This document shows positions 36,682 to 45,610 of a DNA stretch of 64,000 bases, in pieces. The position numbers and the translations under genes are program-made. Origin of the DNA: Chlorobiaceae bacterium (GTDB taxonomy: Bacteria; Bacteroidota; Ignavibacteria; UBA10030; SZUA-254); assembly GCA_013824245.1 (NCBI GenBank), contig PNNN01000009.1, forward strand, positions 1 through 64,000, written 5' to 3'. A model generated the notes under the pieces. That model made no database searches, was not told the DNA's origin, and was given only the letters and a program-made list of their open reading frames with translations. Numbering within the stretch: position 1 is the first letter of the stretch; every line of letters begins with the position of its first letter.

Positions 36682-37689
36682 CTACATATTCTTAATTATG
36701 GCTTCTGCCATCTGGTCAGTCGTAATCGGATTATCGGGATTAATATCGCGTGTACCTTTTTTTCCTTCTGCAATTGTTTTTGCCACCGCTATTTCGATGC
36801 GTATTGCCGCATCCAATTCTCCTAAATGCCTCAGCATCATCGCTGATGCCAAGATAATTGCACTCGGATTTGCAATATTTTTACCGGCTATATCGGGTGC
36901 GCTACCGTGAACTGCCTCGAACATTGCAATTTCCTTTCCGATATTTGCACCGGGTGCCATCCCCAATCCACCAACAAGACCAGCAGACAAATCAGAAAGA
37001 ATATCGCCGAACATATTTGTTGTTACAACAACATCAAACTGATGTGGATTCATAACCAACTGCATACTAAAATTATCGATGATTTTATCATTAGTTTCAA
37101 TATCGGGATACTCTTTCGATATTTGCTGTCCGACTTCAAGAAATAATCCACTTGTATATTTTAGAATATTCGCTTTATGAACGATAGTCACTTTCTTTCG
37201 TTTATGCGTTCTTGCATATTCAAATGCGTAACGTGAAATTCTTTCCGAACTGAATCGCGTTACAATACCGATTGCTTCTGCCGCACTTTTTATTGAATCA
37301 ATGTAGTGCTCAATACCGGAATAGAATTCTTCCGTATTCTCACGGAATATTATTAAATCAACATCGTGCCATATCGATGGAATACCCTGAAACGATTTCA
37401 CCGGTCGAAGATTTACATACAAGTCGAATTCTTTTCTGATTGCAACGTTAACACTTCTGAATCCCGATCCGACCGGAGTTGTCAGTGGACCTTTTAAGAC
37501 TATTTTATTTCGCTGAATTGATTCGAGTACGTGTTTGGGCAATGGGTCTTTAAATTTTTCGATTGCAGCGAGGCCGGCTTCTTGATACTCCCACTCGATT
37601 TGAACACCGGTAGCTTTAATTACCTCCAGAGCCGCTGATATGATTTCGGGCCCAATTCCATCACCCGGGATTAAAGTTATTGTGCGCAT
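36682..37689 (-). CDS. Isocitrate/isopropylmalate dehydrogenase family enzyme
   Basis: NAD(P)-dependent beta-decarboxylating dehydrogenase of 335 aa. ITLIPGDGIGPEI opens the protein. VNLRPVKSF and the RENTEEFYSGIEH block favour isocitrate dehydrogenase of the short NAD type over LeuB. TTNMFGDILSDLSAGLVGGLG carries the metal-binding Asp residues, and EAVHGSAPDIAGK NIANPSA is the cofactor loop. It follows tyrA after 21 nt and ends the aro operon. Homoisocitrate or isopropylmalate activity cannot be excluded; no leu genes are nearby. Confidence 0.88.
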   Translation of the reverse strand: MRTITLIPGDGIGPEIISAALEVIKATGVQIEWEYQEAGLAAIEKFKDPLPKHVLESIQRNKIVLKGPLTTPVGSGFRSVNVAIRKEFDLYVNLRPVKSFQGIPSIWHDVDLIIFRENTEEFYSGIEHYIDSIKSAAEAIGIVTRFSSERISRYAFEYARTHKRKKVTIVHKANILKYTSGLFLEVGQQISKEYPDIETNDKIIDNFSMQLVMNPHQFDVVVTTNMFGDILSDLSAGLVGGLGMAPGANIGKEIAMFEAVHGSAPDIAGKNIANPSAIILASAMMLRHLGELDAAIRIEIAVAKTIAEGKKGTRDINPDNPITTDQMAEAIIKNM

Positions 37690-37710
37690 AATCTTGACCT
37701 CCTAAATATT

Positions 37711-38454
37711 TCAGTTGTTTGAATTATCTTCATCTATCTCTTGTCTTAATTTCGTAAAATAATTGATTAATTTTGCAGGAATTTGCTTTGCATACCGATT
37801 ATAACGGTAAATATCTAAAAATAGTTCAATGCTGTCGTTGTTACTGGAACAAATAACCTGCTCAAGTATTTTGAAATTATCTGTCTTCGGCAATCCCTTT
37901 TTCAATCTGTAAGGATTTAATCCTCTTCCAATAAACTGTGTTACGAAAAGGGTGGATGCCATAAGTTTATCGTGTTCTTTGGGCGACATCATTTTGATGT
38001 TTAGTCCATGTGATGAAAGAAGGTTTGAGATTTTATTCAATTTCGATTTCGATATTCTGACAGGGCAGACAATTATGTTTTTGTCTTTTAGATTTATTCT
38101 TGCGCTATCTGGACCGAAGAGGGGATGAGTACCAAGAATGGATATATGTTTCGGTAAATATTTTATCATCCACTTTATCGGCTGTTCTTTTACAGCGCAT
38201 ACATCAACCACTAATGAGTCGGGCTTGAGATGAGAAGAAATATTTTTCAGTACCGATGGTAGTTTGTTGATAGGGACAGCTAATATGACAACATCCATCA
38301 ATCCTAAATCATCAATCATGCATTGCTTTATTCCTCGCTCTAAACTCAATGTTAAATCTGCATCATAAACATTAACTTGAAAATGATTTTTAAGATAATG
38401 CGCTGCCAGCTTACCAAACCTTCCATAACCGATGATGGCAATATCTTTCTTCAT
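37711..38454 (-). CDS. tyrA: Prephenate/arogenate dehydrogenase
   Basis: NAD(P)-dependent dehydrogenase of tyrosine synthesis, 247 aa, shorter than typical TyrA. The Rossmann motif [15 protein letters not shown] lies at the N-terminus, and DVCAVKEQP and [12 protein letters not shown] provide the catalytic His region. It carries no chorismate mutase domain of its own; that activity is fused to the upstream chorismate synthase. The start overlaps that gene's stop by 4 nt, so the enzymes are made together. Substrate choice between prephenate and arogenate is uncertain. Confidence 0.88.
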   Translation of the reverse strand: MKKDIAIIGYGRFGKLAAHYLKNHFQVNVYDADLTLSLERGIKQCMIDDLGLMDVVILAVPINKLPSVLKNISSHLKPDSLVVDVCAVKEQPIKWMIKYLPKHISILGTHPLFGPDSARINLKDKNIIVCPVRISKSKLNKISNLLSSHGLNIKMMSPKEHDKLMASTLFVTQFIGRGLNPYRLKKGLPKTDNFKILEQVICSSNNDSIELFLDIYRYNRYAKQIPAKLINYFTKLRQEIDEDNSNN

Positions 38455-39788
38455 ACTTCTCGCTGAACTTTTCGTGCGTTCTTGATGATAATATTGTATA
38501 CGTCTTTTATGAATTCAGGATCGAGCTTTGCTTCTTTAATCAATGCAAGTCGTTGCGAGTAAATCTCCTTCTCACGCTCGGCATCATAAACAGGAAGATC
38601 TCTTTTTTTCTTCCAGATGCCGACATCTTCAGCAAGCTCTTTTCGCTTGGTTAATAGTAATATCATCATATCGTCGATCAAATTAATTTGATTCCGTATT
38701 TTCGTGTTCGTGTTGCTTCTTCGTAAAAGCTTTTGCTTCATAAGATGATCTGCAAGTACGAGTGCAATCATCGATTCAACGACCGGTACAACTCGTGGGC
38801 AAATGCAAGGATCATGTCGTCCTTCAACTTTGATTTTTCTTTTTCTTCCTTTTATATCTACGGTCTCCTGAACTTTACCAATGGAAGATGTTGGTTTAAC
38901 AGCAACGCGAACGACAATATCTTCACCCGTAGAAATACCCCCCAATATTCCTCCAGCATTATTTGTTTTAGTACGAATTCTTCCGGTTTTCTTATCTTTA
39001 AAAAATTCGTCGTTATGCTCGCTTCCTTTCATCTTAGAAGCGGAGAAACCGGAACCAACTTCAAATCCCTTCACAGCGGGGATAGACATCAGTGCTTTCG
39101 CAAGATCGGCTTCAAGTTTATCGAATACCGGCTCACCAAGTCCGGCAGGACAATTTTTTACAACCGCTTCAATCACTCCACCGAGTGAATCTCCTCGCTT
39201 TTTGATTTGAAGTATTTTATTCTCCATCTTTTTTGCTGCAATCCGATCAGGACAGCGGACAGCATTATTTTCTATTTCTTTTAAGTCAATATTCTTGGCA
39301 GCGATATTTCCGATTTCTTTAGTGTAAGCGAAGATTTTAATTCCTTGTTTTGCCAAAATATGTTTCGCAACCGCTCCGGCAGCAACTCGTCCCACAGTTT
39401 CTCTTCCCGAAGCTCTGCCACCGCCACGATAATCCTGAATTCCATACTTCGTAAGATAAGTAAATCCCGCATGTCCGGGTCTGAGCAAATCTTTGATTTC
39501 ATCATATGCTTTTGAATCCTGATCTTTATTCCAAATCAACAGACAAATTGGCGTACCTAAAGTTCGTCCTTCAAAAACTCCACTTAAAATTTCTACTTGA
39601 TCTGATTCATTGCGTGGTGTTGTAACTTTACTTTGCCCGGGACGTCGGCGGTTTAGTTCTTGTTGGATTTCTCTTTCGGAGATTATCATGTTCGGTTTAA
39701 CACCATCAATTAAAACTCCACCGGCTTTTCCGTGACTTTCACCGAACGTTGTAATTCTGAAAAGTGTACCAAATGTATTTCCTGACAT
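38451..39788 (-). CDS. aroC: Chorismate synthase - chorismate mutase (AroC-AroQ) fusion
   Basis: Bifunctional enzyme of 445 aa. Residues 1-~360 are chorismate synthase: [40 protein letters not shown] (FMN/phosphate binding) and [15 protein letters not shown]. Residues ~365-445 are a complete AroQ-type chorismate mutase helix bundle: [36 protein letters not shown] and a final KVQREV, preserving the Arg, Lys, Glu and Gln active-site positions. ATG 39788 has GAGGG 7 nt upstream and starts 2 nt after the aroA stop; a longer frame from 39848 would overlap aroA. The first domain's product is the second domain's substrate. Confidence 0.93.
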   Translation of the reverse strand: MSGNTFGTLFRITTFGESHGKAGGVLIDGVKPNMIISEREIQQELNRRRPGQSKVTTPRNESDQVEILSGVFEGRTLGTPICLLIWNKDQDSKAYDEIKDLLRPGHAGFTYLTKYGIQDYRGGGRASGRETVGRVAAGAVAKHILAKQGIKIFAYTKEIGNIAAKNIDLKEIENNAVRCPDRIAAKKMENKILQIKKRGDSLGGVIEAVVKNCPAGLGEPVFDKLEADLAKALMSIPAVKGFEVGSGFSASKMKGSEHNDEFFKDKKTGRIRTKTNNAGGILGGISTGEDIVVRVAVKPTSSIGKVQETVDIKGRKRKIKVEGRHDPCICPRVVPVVESMIALVLADHLMKQKLLRRSNTNTKIRNQINLIDDMMILLLTKRKELAEDVGIWKKKRDLPVYDAEREKEIYSQRLALIKEAKLDPEFIKDVYNIIIKNARKVQREV

Positions 39789-39790
39789 GC

Positions 39791-41056
39791 TTAGCCCTCT
39801 AATTTTTGAAACTCTTCCCAAAAATTTGGGAATGATTTTGAAACGCACATTGGATTTTTAATTTGAATTCCTTCAACTTGAAGTCCGGCAACAGCAAAAC
39901 TCATAGCGATTCGATGGTCATTGTATGTTTCGATAACGGCGCCGTGAAGCGGTTGTGGATGAATGACAAGTTCATCTTCGCTCAATTCAACTCTTGCTCC
40001 GATCTTAGTTAATTCTTTGGAAAGAGCATCAAGTCGGTCGGTTTCTTTGTGTCTGACATGTGCAATGTTTTTAATCGTGGTCGCACCTTTTGCGAATGCG
40101 GCTACAACAGCGAGTGTCGGGACGCAATCGGGCATCTCGTTCATATCGACTTCAATGCCGTGCAGCTTGCCTCCATGAATCTCAATACTTTCCGGATGCT
40201 TGATAACCGTGCAACCAATGTCCGATAAGATTGAAAGAAAATGGATGTCACCCTGAAGCGATTCCGATGTGAGATTAGTGATAACAACACGACCTTTCGT
40301 TATCGCTGCCGCACCGAGGAAGTAAGTTGCTGAAGACGCATCCGGCTCGATGGTAAAATCGTGTCCGATATATCTTTGTCGGTTTCCAACATTAAATGTT
40401 TTCATCTCAATTGTATCTATAATCGCACCATATGATCGCATTACGTGAAGTGTCATATCAACGTATGGCATCGAGCTTAACTTTCCATTCACATGAATCG
40501 TTATAGGTCGTTTCGTGTAAGGGGAGGCGAGCAGGATTGATGAAACAAACTGACTGCTGATAGACGCATCAACATTAATTCTACCGCCGCTAAAATTTCC
40601 TCCCTGGATTTTAACAGGAGGGAAACCATTTTGGCAAGAACATTTGATACCGTTTGATTTAAGTGCATCGACCAAATCATTGATCGGGCGTTTGTTCATC
40701 TGTTCATCGCCGGTTAAAATCGTTTCACCATCAGCCAGACAAGCGAATGATGCGAGGAATCGCATAGCTGTGCCTGCGTTTCCAACAAATATTTCTTGTG
40801 TAGGAGCTTTAAATATTCCGTTAGAGCCATGGATTTCAAGTTTATCACCATGATCGGTTAGATTAATTCCGAATTTTCTTAGTGCTTCGACTAAATAAAA
40901 TGAATCATCACTTCTCGATGGATGATGGATGTTTGATGTTCCTTCCGCCAGCGCTGCGGCAATTAATGCACGGTTGGTGTAACTTTTAGAAGGAGGGAGT
41001 TGAATGTCAGCACTCACAGAGTTTGCAGATCGAATTTTTCTTATCTCTTCTACCAT
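39791..41056 (-). CDS. aroA: 3-phosphoshikimate 1-carboxyvinyltransferase (EPSP synthase)
   Basis: Sixth step of the shikimate pathway, 421 aa. [20 protein letters not shown] is the shikimate-phosphate binding block. [71 protein letters not shown] and the C-terminal [11 protein letters not shown] / [16 protein letters not shown] are all present. Its start overlaps the aroDE stop by 7 nt. Confidence 0.97.
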   Translation of the reverse strand: MVEEIRKIRSANSVSADIQLPPSKSYTNRALIAAALAEGTSNIHHPSRSDDSFYLVEALRKFGINLTDHGDKLEIHGSNGIFKAPTQEIFVGNAGTAMRFLASFACLADGETILTGDEQMNKRPINDLVDALKSNGIKCSCQNGFPPVKIQGGNFSGGRINVDASISSQFVSSILLASPYTKRPITIHVNGKLSSMPYVDMTLHVMRSYGAIIDTIEMKTFNVGNRQRYIGHDFTIEPDASSATYFLGAAAITKGRVVITNLTSESLQGDIHFLSILSDIGCTVIKHPESIEIHGGKLHGIEVDMNEMPDCVPTLAVVAAFAKGATTIKNIAHVRHKETDRLDALSKELTKIGARVELSEDELVIHPQPLHGAVIETYNDHRIAMSFAVAGLQVEGIQIKNPMCVSKSFPNFWEEFQKLEG

Positions 41057-42474
41057 TTCATGCTCTCAATAAAAAGTTTGGACTGAAGTTGTGCCTGTTT
41101 TTCGAATAATTCTAAGCCGGTAATGACTTCGCAACCAGCTTTAACTGCATCTTGGAGAAGTGGAGTCATAACAGGATTGTAAACCGCATCGAAAACTATC
41201 ATACCTTTTTTAAAAAAACTTTTTGGAACAATACTTTGCTGTCGGTTGCCTTTCATTCCAACAGATGTTCCGTTCATCAGTATGTCGGGATCCAGTGAAT
41301 GAAGATCATCAAATGTTGTCCATTCACAACCAAGTTCTTTAGCAAGTATTTCGGCTTTATTTGGATTTCTTCCGATGATTGTTGTTATGCAATTATTTGA
41401 TAAAGCAGCATATGCCATAGTTTTTGCTATGGCACCGGTTCCCAGCACAACAACATTTTTGCCTCTCAGGTTGGTTCGTTTCTTGAGCAGCGAAATCATG
41501 GCAGGAAGATCGGTGTTGTAACCAATCAGTTTATCATTTCTTTTAATCACGGTGTTGTAAATGCCTAACCGTACAGAATCAAGTTCAAACCTATCGAGTA
41601 AGTTTGCAATTTCTTCTTTGAATGGCATTGTTACGCTAAGTCCATTAAAAACATTTCGGAATTTTGAAATAAAAACATGAAGATCGCACACCAAGAAATT
41701 CACATAAACCGCATCGAGTCGTTTTCCAATAAATATTTTGTTGTGGAAGTAGATGCCTTTGCTTTGTTTAACCGGGTTTCCAACAAGTCCAAAAACTTTC
41801 GTTCGATAATTTATTTGATCAACATCGTAAAGATTTATCAATTCGTTGTAGGTCAATTGACCATCCGCCGTTTTAGCTTTCTCAGTCAATGAAGCATAAG
41901 TTAAATAACTACCAAACTTACCGCCGAGTATTCTGCTGATTTCACCGGCTACTCCCATGCAAAGAGCTATCATCTTTTGTTTATCTCTACGAGATTGTTT
42001 GAGGAGATCGAAAATTAATTTGTTATCAGCGATATCGTTTGCAGTTGTTGCAATCTTGATGATGTGTGCGCCTGTCTTTCGCATCTTTCGGTACAATGAT
42101 TCAAGCTTCTTTGGCGTTTCTTTAAAGTTATGATATGAGCAGATTACTTTAGTTTTGTTTGATTGAGAGAGAAGATTCTTTGTAAATTTATCACCCCAGC
42201 TAAACTCGACATCAACATATTCAGCGCCAAGCCGAATTGCTTCCGATAATATTTCATATTGTTGATTTGCCGAACCGGGAAATATTCCGACTTCGGCTTT
42301 TCTTCGGTTGGTGATTATGACTTTTGGTCGAGGGTGATGGAGAAGTTGAGCAAGATTCAAATCCTGTATTCCATCAATGCGAACTTCAATCAAGTCAGGA
42401 GTATCGCGAAAATCTCGAAGCATCTTCAATGCATCTCGCATCGAATTGGGAGCGATGGATAAACAGATTTTCAT
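41050..42474 (-). CDS. aroDE: 3-dehydroquinate dehydratase - shikimate dehydrogenase (AroD-AroE) fusion
   Basis: Bifunctional protein of 474 aa covering steps three and four of the shikimate pathway. Residues 1-~220 are type I dehydroquinase: EVRIDG, YVDVEF, CSYHNFKETP with the catalytic His, and KIATTAND with the Schiff-base Lys. Residues ~228-474 are shikimate dehydrogenase: FGLVGNPVKQSKGIYFHN, LSVTMPFKEEI with the catalytic Lys, GYNTDLPAMISLL, and the NADP motif VVLGTGAIAKTMAYA. The usual SLSP shikimate loop reads SKGI here. The same fusion order occurs in plants and chlamydiae. It overlaps aroB by 4 nt. Confidence 0.96.
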   Translation of the reverse strand: MKICLSIAPNSMRDALKMLRDFRDTPDLIEVRIDGIQDLNLAQLLHHPRPKVIITNRRKAEVGIFPGSANQQYEILSEAIRLGAEYVDVEFSWGDKFTKNLLSQSNKTKVICSYHNFKETPKKLESLYRKMRKTGAHIIKIATTANDIADNKLIFDLLKQSRRDKQKMIALCMGVAGEISRILGGKFGSYLTYASLTEKAKTADGQLTYNELINLYDVDQINYRTKVFGLVGNPVKQSKGIYFHNKIFIGKRLDAVYVNFLVCDLHVFISKFRNVFNGLSVTMPFKEEIANLLDRFELDSVRLGIYNTVIKRNDKLIGYNTDLPAMISLLKKRTNLRGKNVVVLGTGAIAKTMAYAALSNNCITTIIGRNPNKAEILAKELGCEWTTFDDLHSLDPDILMNGTSVGMKGNRQQSIVPKSFFKKGMIVFDAVYNPVMTPLLQDAVKAGCEVITGLELFEKQAQLQSKLFIESMKW

Positions 42475-43592
42475 TCCGATAGAACCCGCTTAACAATATT
42501 TTTGGGAACAGTAACACCCACAATAGCTTTTCCGATTTTATTAAGAAGTGTATATTGAACTTTACCTTGCTGAGCTTTTTTATCGTGGTAAGTTAACTGA
42601 ACTATTTTGTTCCTATCCATTCTCGAAGGAATATCTGTCGGGAGTTTGTACAATTGAAGCAGATTATTTAATCGTACGACTTCGGATTGTTTTAAAAGTC
42701 CAAGTGCGGCTGATATCTTCGCTTCGGCAACCATTCCTATTGCAACTGCCTCGCCGTGTGAAAGTTTGTAGTACGACAAAGATTCAATGGCATGACCAAT
42801 CGTATGCCCGAAATTTAGGATTCGCCGTAATCCGGTTTCTCTTTCATCTTTTTCGACAATCATCTTCTTTAATTCACAACAACGATAAATTAGATGGATG
42901 AGGGATGCTTGTCCGCCTCCCGCCTGTGGCGAGGCTCGCCTTTGGCGGCTGGCGGAATGGATGGTAATCCTTGATTGATTATTCTCAAGGAACGAAAATA
43001 ATTTATTATCAAGTATAGCCGAATACTTAATGATCTCGGCCATACCATTCCGAAATTCTTTGACTGGGAGAGTTTTCAAAGTATCAACGTCGATATAAAC
43101 TTTTTTTGGTTGGTAGAATGCGCCAATAAGATTTTTACCGAGTGGATGGTCGACTGCCACCTTGCCGCCAATGCTACTATCGACTTGAGAAAGGAGAGTG
43201 GTTGGAATTTGGATGAATGGAATTCCACGCAAGAGCGTTGCCGCAACAAATCCCGCAAGATCGCCAATCACTCCGCCGCCAAGTGCGATGATTAGAGAAC
43301 TTCTATCTGCGTTTAGTTTAAGAAGTTTATTTTCAAGTTGATCTTTAGTTTTTCGGGTTTTGCTTTTTTCACCTGCAGGAACTGAAATGATAAACGCTTC
43401 TACATTATGCGACTGAAGTGCTTTTAGAAATTTATTGCCATAGAGTCGCCTTACATTCGAATCGGTGATGATGAAATATTTTGATACATCATTCCATTTT
43501 GCAATCTCACCCGCAACGGAAGAGAGCTTTGTGCCGATAATTATATCGTATGAGTTATCGGTTATTTTTTTAAGGTTTATATGTAGTTTCAT
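42471..43592 (-). CDS. aroB: 3-dehydroquinate synthase with in-frame palindrome insertion
   Basis: Second step of the shikimate pathway, NAD- and metal-dependent, 373 aa. GGGVIGDLAGFVAATLLRG is the NAD-binding block. IQIPTTLLSQVDSSIGGKVAVDHP, NLIGAFYQPKKV, RNGMAEIIKY and the metal ligands in NFGHTIGHAIES and LSHGEAVAIGM follow. ATG 43592 has AGG 8 nt upstream; the frame extends 9 codons further with no good site. At about residues 210-227 a polar stretch SRQRRASPQAGGGQAS is encoded by a GC-rich palindrome and has no counterpart in normal AroB. First gene of the aro operon. Confidence 0.95.
   Translation of the reverse strand: MKLHINLKKITDNSYDIIIGTKLSSVAGEIAKWNDVSKYFIITDSNVRRLYGNKFLKALQSHNVEAFIISVPAGEKSKTRKTKDQLENKLLKLNADRSSLIIALGGGVIGDLAGFVAATLLRGIPFIQIPTTLLSQVDSSIGGKVAVDHPLGKNLIGAFYQPKKVYIDVDTLKTLPVKEFRNGMAEIIKYSAILDNKLFSFLENNQSRITIHSASRQRRASPQAGGGQASLIHLIYRCCELKKMIVEKDERETGLRRILNFGHTIGHAIESLSYYKLSHGEAVAIGMVAEAKISAALGLLKQSEVVRLNNLLQLYKLPTDIPSRMDRNKIVQLTYHDKKAQQGKVQYTLLNKIGKAIVGVTVPKNIVKRVLSE
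42913..42955. repeat. GC-rich palindromic element inserted within aroB
   Basis: Outer arms CCGCCTCCCGCC / GGCGGCTGGCGG pair at 10 of 12 positions; the inner GGCGAG / CTCGCC pair is perfect around one base. It is far more GC-rich than its surroundings and keeps the aroB frame open, like the protein-coding palindromic elements known from Rickettsia (analogy only). Confidence 0.7.
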
Positions 43593-43622
43593 TTGTTCTA
43601 CCTGCGAAAAATATTTCACCGT

Positions 43623-43669
43623 CCCGCCTTCGGCGGGATAAACTTCGATGCTGAGAACGCGAAGTTTAT
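43623..43669. repeat. Two adjacent palindromes upstream of aroB
   Basis: Perfect CCCGCC TTC GGCGGG (43623-43637) followed directly by a perfect 10-bp inverted repeat ATAAACTTCG / CGAAGTTTAT (43638-43647 / 43660-43669). They lie between aroB and the comM fragment. The first resembles the GC-rich element inside aroB. They could act on mRNA ends or be REP-like repeats. Confidence 0.6.
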
Positions 43670-43703
43670 AGAAGATACAAACTTTTAGGGAGTTTGCAGA
43701 ATT

Positions 43704-43853
43704 CTACACCTGCCACAAATTTCTATCCAAGCCACGATACTGGATTGCCTTGCTGATGTGCTCGGGACGGATTGATTCCGATGACACTAAATCGACGATA
43801 GTACGCCCGACTTTGAGAATACTGTTGTATGCACATACCAATAAATTTAGTTT
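43704..43853 (-). pseudogene. Diverged 3' fragment of a comM gene
   Basis: Translated on the minus strand, this 150-nt frame gives 49 residues and a stop. It aligns without gaps to the last 49 residues of the intact ComM encoded from 46450. I count 33 of 49 identities, including [13 protein letters not shown] and LDRNLW. Upstream of 43853 the similarity appears to continue out of frame toward 43900, with a stop and a likely frameshift, right up to the end of the Mrr-type gene. It has no start and cannot be functional. It marks one side of the 43.9-46.3 kb module. Confidence 0.88.
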
Positions 43854-43902
43854 TCAATTTCTTAAAGAGGCGTGTTGCCGCTGTTATAAATCAGTACACA
43901 CA

Positions 43903-45549
43903 TCAGAATTTGTTTTTCTCTTTCTCTGCTAAAATTTGCTTTGCTAATTTCAGATCGATTGTTGCTTTGTGTCCATGCTTCTCTAACAAGTGCAAAAGGT
44001 TGCTTCCGCTCAGAAGCGTCAAAGGTTTGCCCTTAGCAAACTCATAAGCATCGGGTCCGTAGTCAGCAGTAGTCACAAGAATTCCCTTTGTAGCCCCTTC
44101 ATTCAAGACCGTTCCGTATAAATCACGAACCGCTGATACACCCACTGTGTTAGTATACCGCTTGGCTTGTATTACTATCTTGCCGCCCCGGATCGGATCA
44201 GGGTCAAATGCAACTGCATCAACACCACCATCTCGACTCGCCTGCGTTACCTTAACCTCGCCGCCTGACGTTGCGAATTCTTTCTCGAAGAGTTCACGAA
44301 TGAGATGCTCGAAATCTTCCCAGTCCATCGCAGCAAGGTTACACGACGCATCGAGTTCGGCAGCGACCTCATAAGATGAAACGAACCGCTTATCCTCACG
44401 ACTGATACTAAGAACCGGAGCGACGGGGGTGAGACTATGAAGTTTTGAACTGCTAATACCTTTGAGATTCTTGAAACAGAGTTTAGGATCGACACTTGCC
44501 AAATTTATGGAGAAAAATTCACGCCGATTTGCTTGCACAGACAAGATGCAAGCATTGACCTGATTGCCGGACGCTTTGTCTATTGATTCGACCCAGCCAT
44601 TGAAAACGATAGATTCCAAAGCATTAACAGCGTCAGCTTCAAATAATTCGTGAATCGTGCGAAGAGTTATTTGATAGATCAGATTGTCGTAAATCTTATT
44701 AAAAGTCGATTCGGGAAGATAGCTTTCGATAAGTTCGTCTCTTGATTGAACGTACTTGACGTCCTTGACCGTTGGCATGACCTCAATTGAAGGCAAAGAA
44801 TAGTCGATGATAAGAATCTTGTTTTCTGCGTTATAGTCTAGATCGAACTCTTTAGGAAAGTAGTCGGGATACTCAGAATTTGAGAGAACCAGTTCGCAAT
44901 AATCTAATATGGCCTCTGGGTTCAGACCGAGATATTGTTCTTTCCTTTGCTCGATTGCTTCATTCGTTTGTTTCTGCTTGGTGAGAAATGCTTGTTCATT
45001 TGCTTGCCAGAGTTGCCATTGCTTTTGGTACTCTTTCTCTGATTCTGCATTCTTCCCAATGATTTCTTCTTTTTGTTTTTCCCAACGCTGATAATCAGCC
45101 ATGTATAGATTTTGAGCCGCTGTAATTTTCTTGTCCTTGCGGGATGAAAACAGTCTATCTAGGATGCCTAGTTCGGGTTCGTACTGTGGTGCAGTCTCTC
45201 TCGGAGGTTGAGGAATTTCTTGAAGGGTCTGTGGCTGTGGTTTTGGCTTAGGGAAAATCGATTTGTCCTTCAGGGACTCCCACTTTATCGTATCATCGAT
45301 GCTCAAGGTGTGCCGTAAGATATTTTCGAGTTCGGTGATTGCCTCACAAGCATCTCTGGTTCTTGACAGAGCCTCTTCAATCTTTGTCCTTTTGTTCAGG
45401 GCACGTTCTTCTTTCTCACTCCTCTTCCGCCACATCTCGTCCCAAGCAGCTTCTTGAGTTGCTGCTTTCTGTTCTACAACGTACTTATCTGTACCTCTAA
45501 TGAGTCTGTATTTGTTTAACCCAGGATGCCGAATTTCAATTTCCCACAT
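43903..45549 (-). CDS. Mrr-type restriction endonuclease-like protein
   Basis: 548-aa protein with three parts. Residues ~30-210 are charged and predicted coiled coil (WRKRSEKEERALNKRTKIEE; WEKQKEEIIGKNAESEKEYQ). Residues ~215-395 form a middle domain (PDYFPKEFDLDYNAENKILI, ANRREFFSINLASVDP) seen in other predicted Mrr-like nucleases. Residues ~408-520 are the Mrr catalytic domain: MDWEDFEHLIRELFEKEF, DGGVDAVAFDP and VIQAKRY, giving a plausible D444...Q461-x-K463 nuclease motif. AAAGG lies 6 nt before the ATG. No methyltransferase is adjacent, which fits a type IV-like (modified-DNA) enzyme or abortive defence. It lies 61 nt after the HEPN gene. Confidence 0.88.
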   Translation of the reverse strand: MWEIEIRHPGLNKYRLIRGTDKYVVEQKAATQEAAWDEMWRKRSEKEERALNKRTKIEEALSRTRDACEAITELENILRHTLSIDDTIKWESLKDKSIFPKPKPQPQTLQEIPQPPRETAPQYEPELGILDRLFSSRKDKKITAAQNLYMADYQRWEKQKEEIIGKNAESEKEYQKQWQLWQANEQAFLTKQKQTNEAIEQRKEQYLGLNPEAILDYCELVLSNSEYPDYFPKEFDLDYNAENKILIIDYSLPSIEVMPTVKDVKYVQSRDELIESYLPESTFNKIYDNLIYQITLRTIHELFEADAVNALESIVFNGWVESIDKASGNQVNACILSVQANRREFFSINLASVDPKLCFKNLKGISSSKLHSLTPVAPVLSISREDKRFVSSYEVAAELDASCNLAAMDWEDFEHLIRELFEKEFATSGGEVKVTQASRDGGVDAVAFDPDPIRGGKIVIQAKRYTNTVGVSAVRDLYGTVLNEGATKGILVTTADYGPDAYEFAKGKPLTLLSGSNLLHLLEKHGHKATIDLKLAKQILAEKEKNKF

Positions 45550-45610
45550 ATGTTACCTTTGAGATTTATTCGTGAAGTCTCTGTGCAAGCTATTACACGC
45601 AGTGCTCATC

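Noticed and set aside
38733..39210. Long open frames antisense to the aroC-aroQ gene
   Set aside because: They lie opposite conserved chorismate synthase motifs, encode no recognisable domain and have no ribosome site.
42913..42955. Frameshift or sequencing error in aroB
   Set aside because: The extra segment keeps the frame, is a clean nested palindrome and is followed by normal AroB motifs.
43704..43853. Functional small gene beside aroB
   Set aside because: The frame has no start or ribosome site and matches only the C-terminal tail of ComM, so it is a gene fragment.
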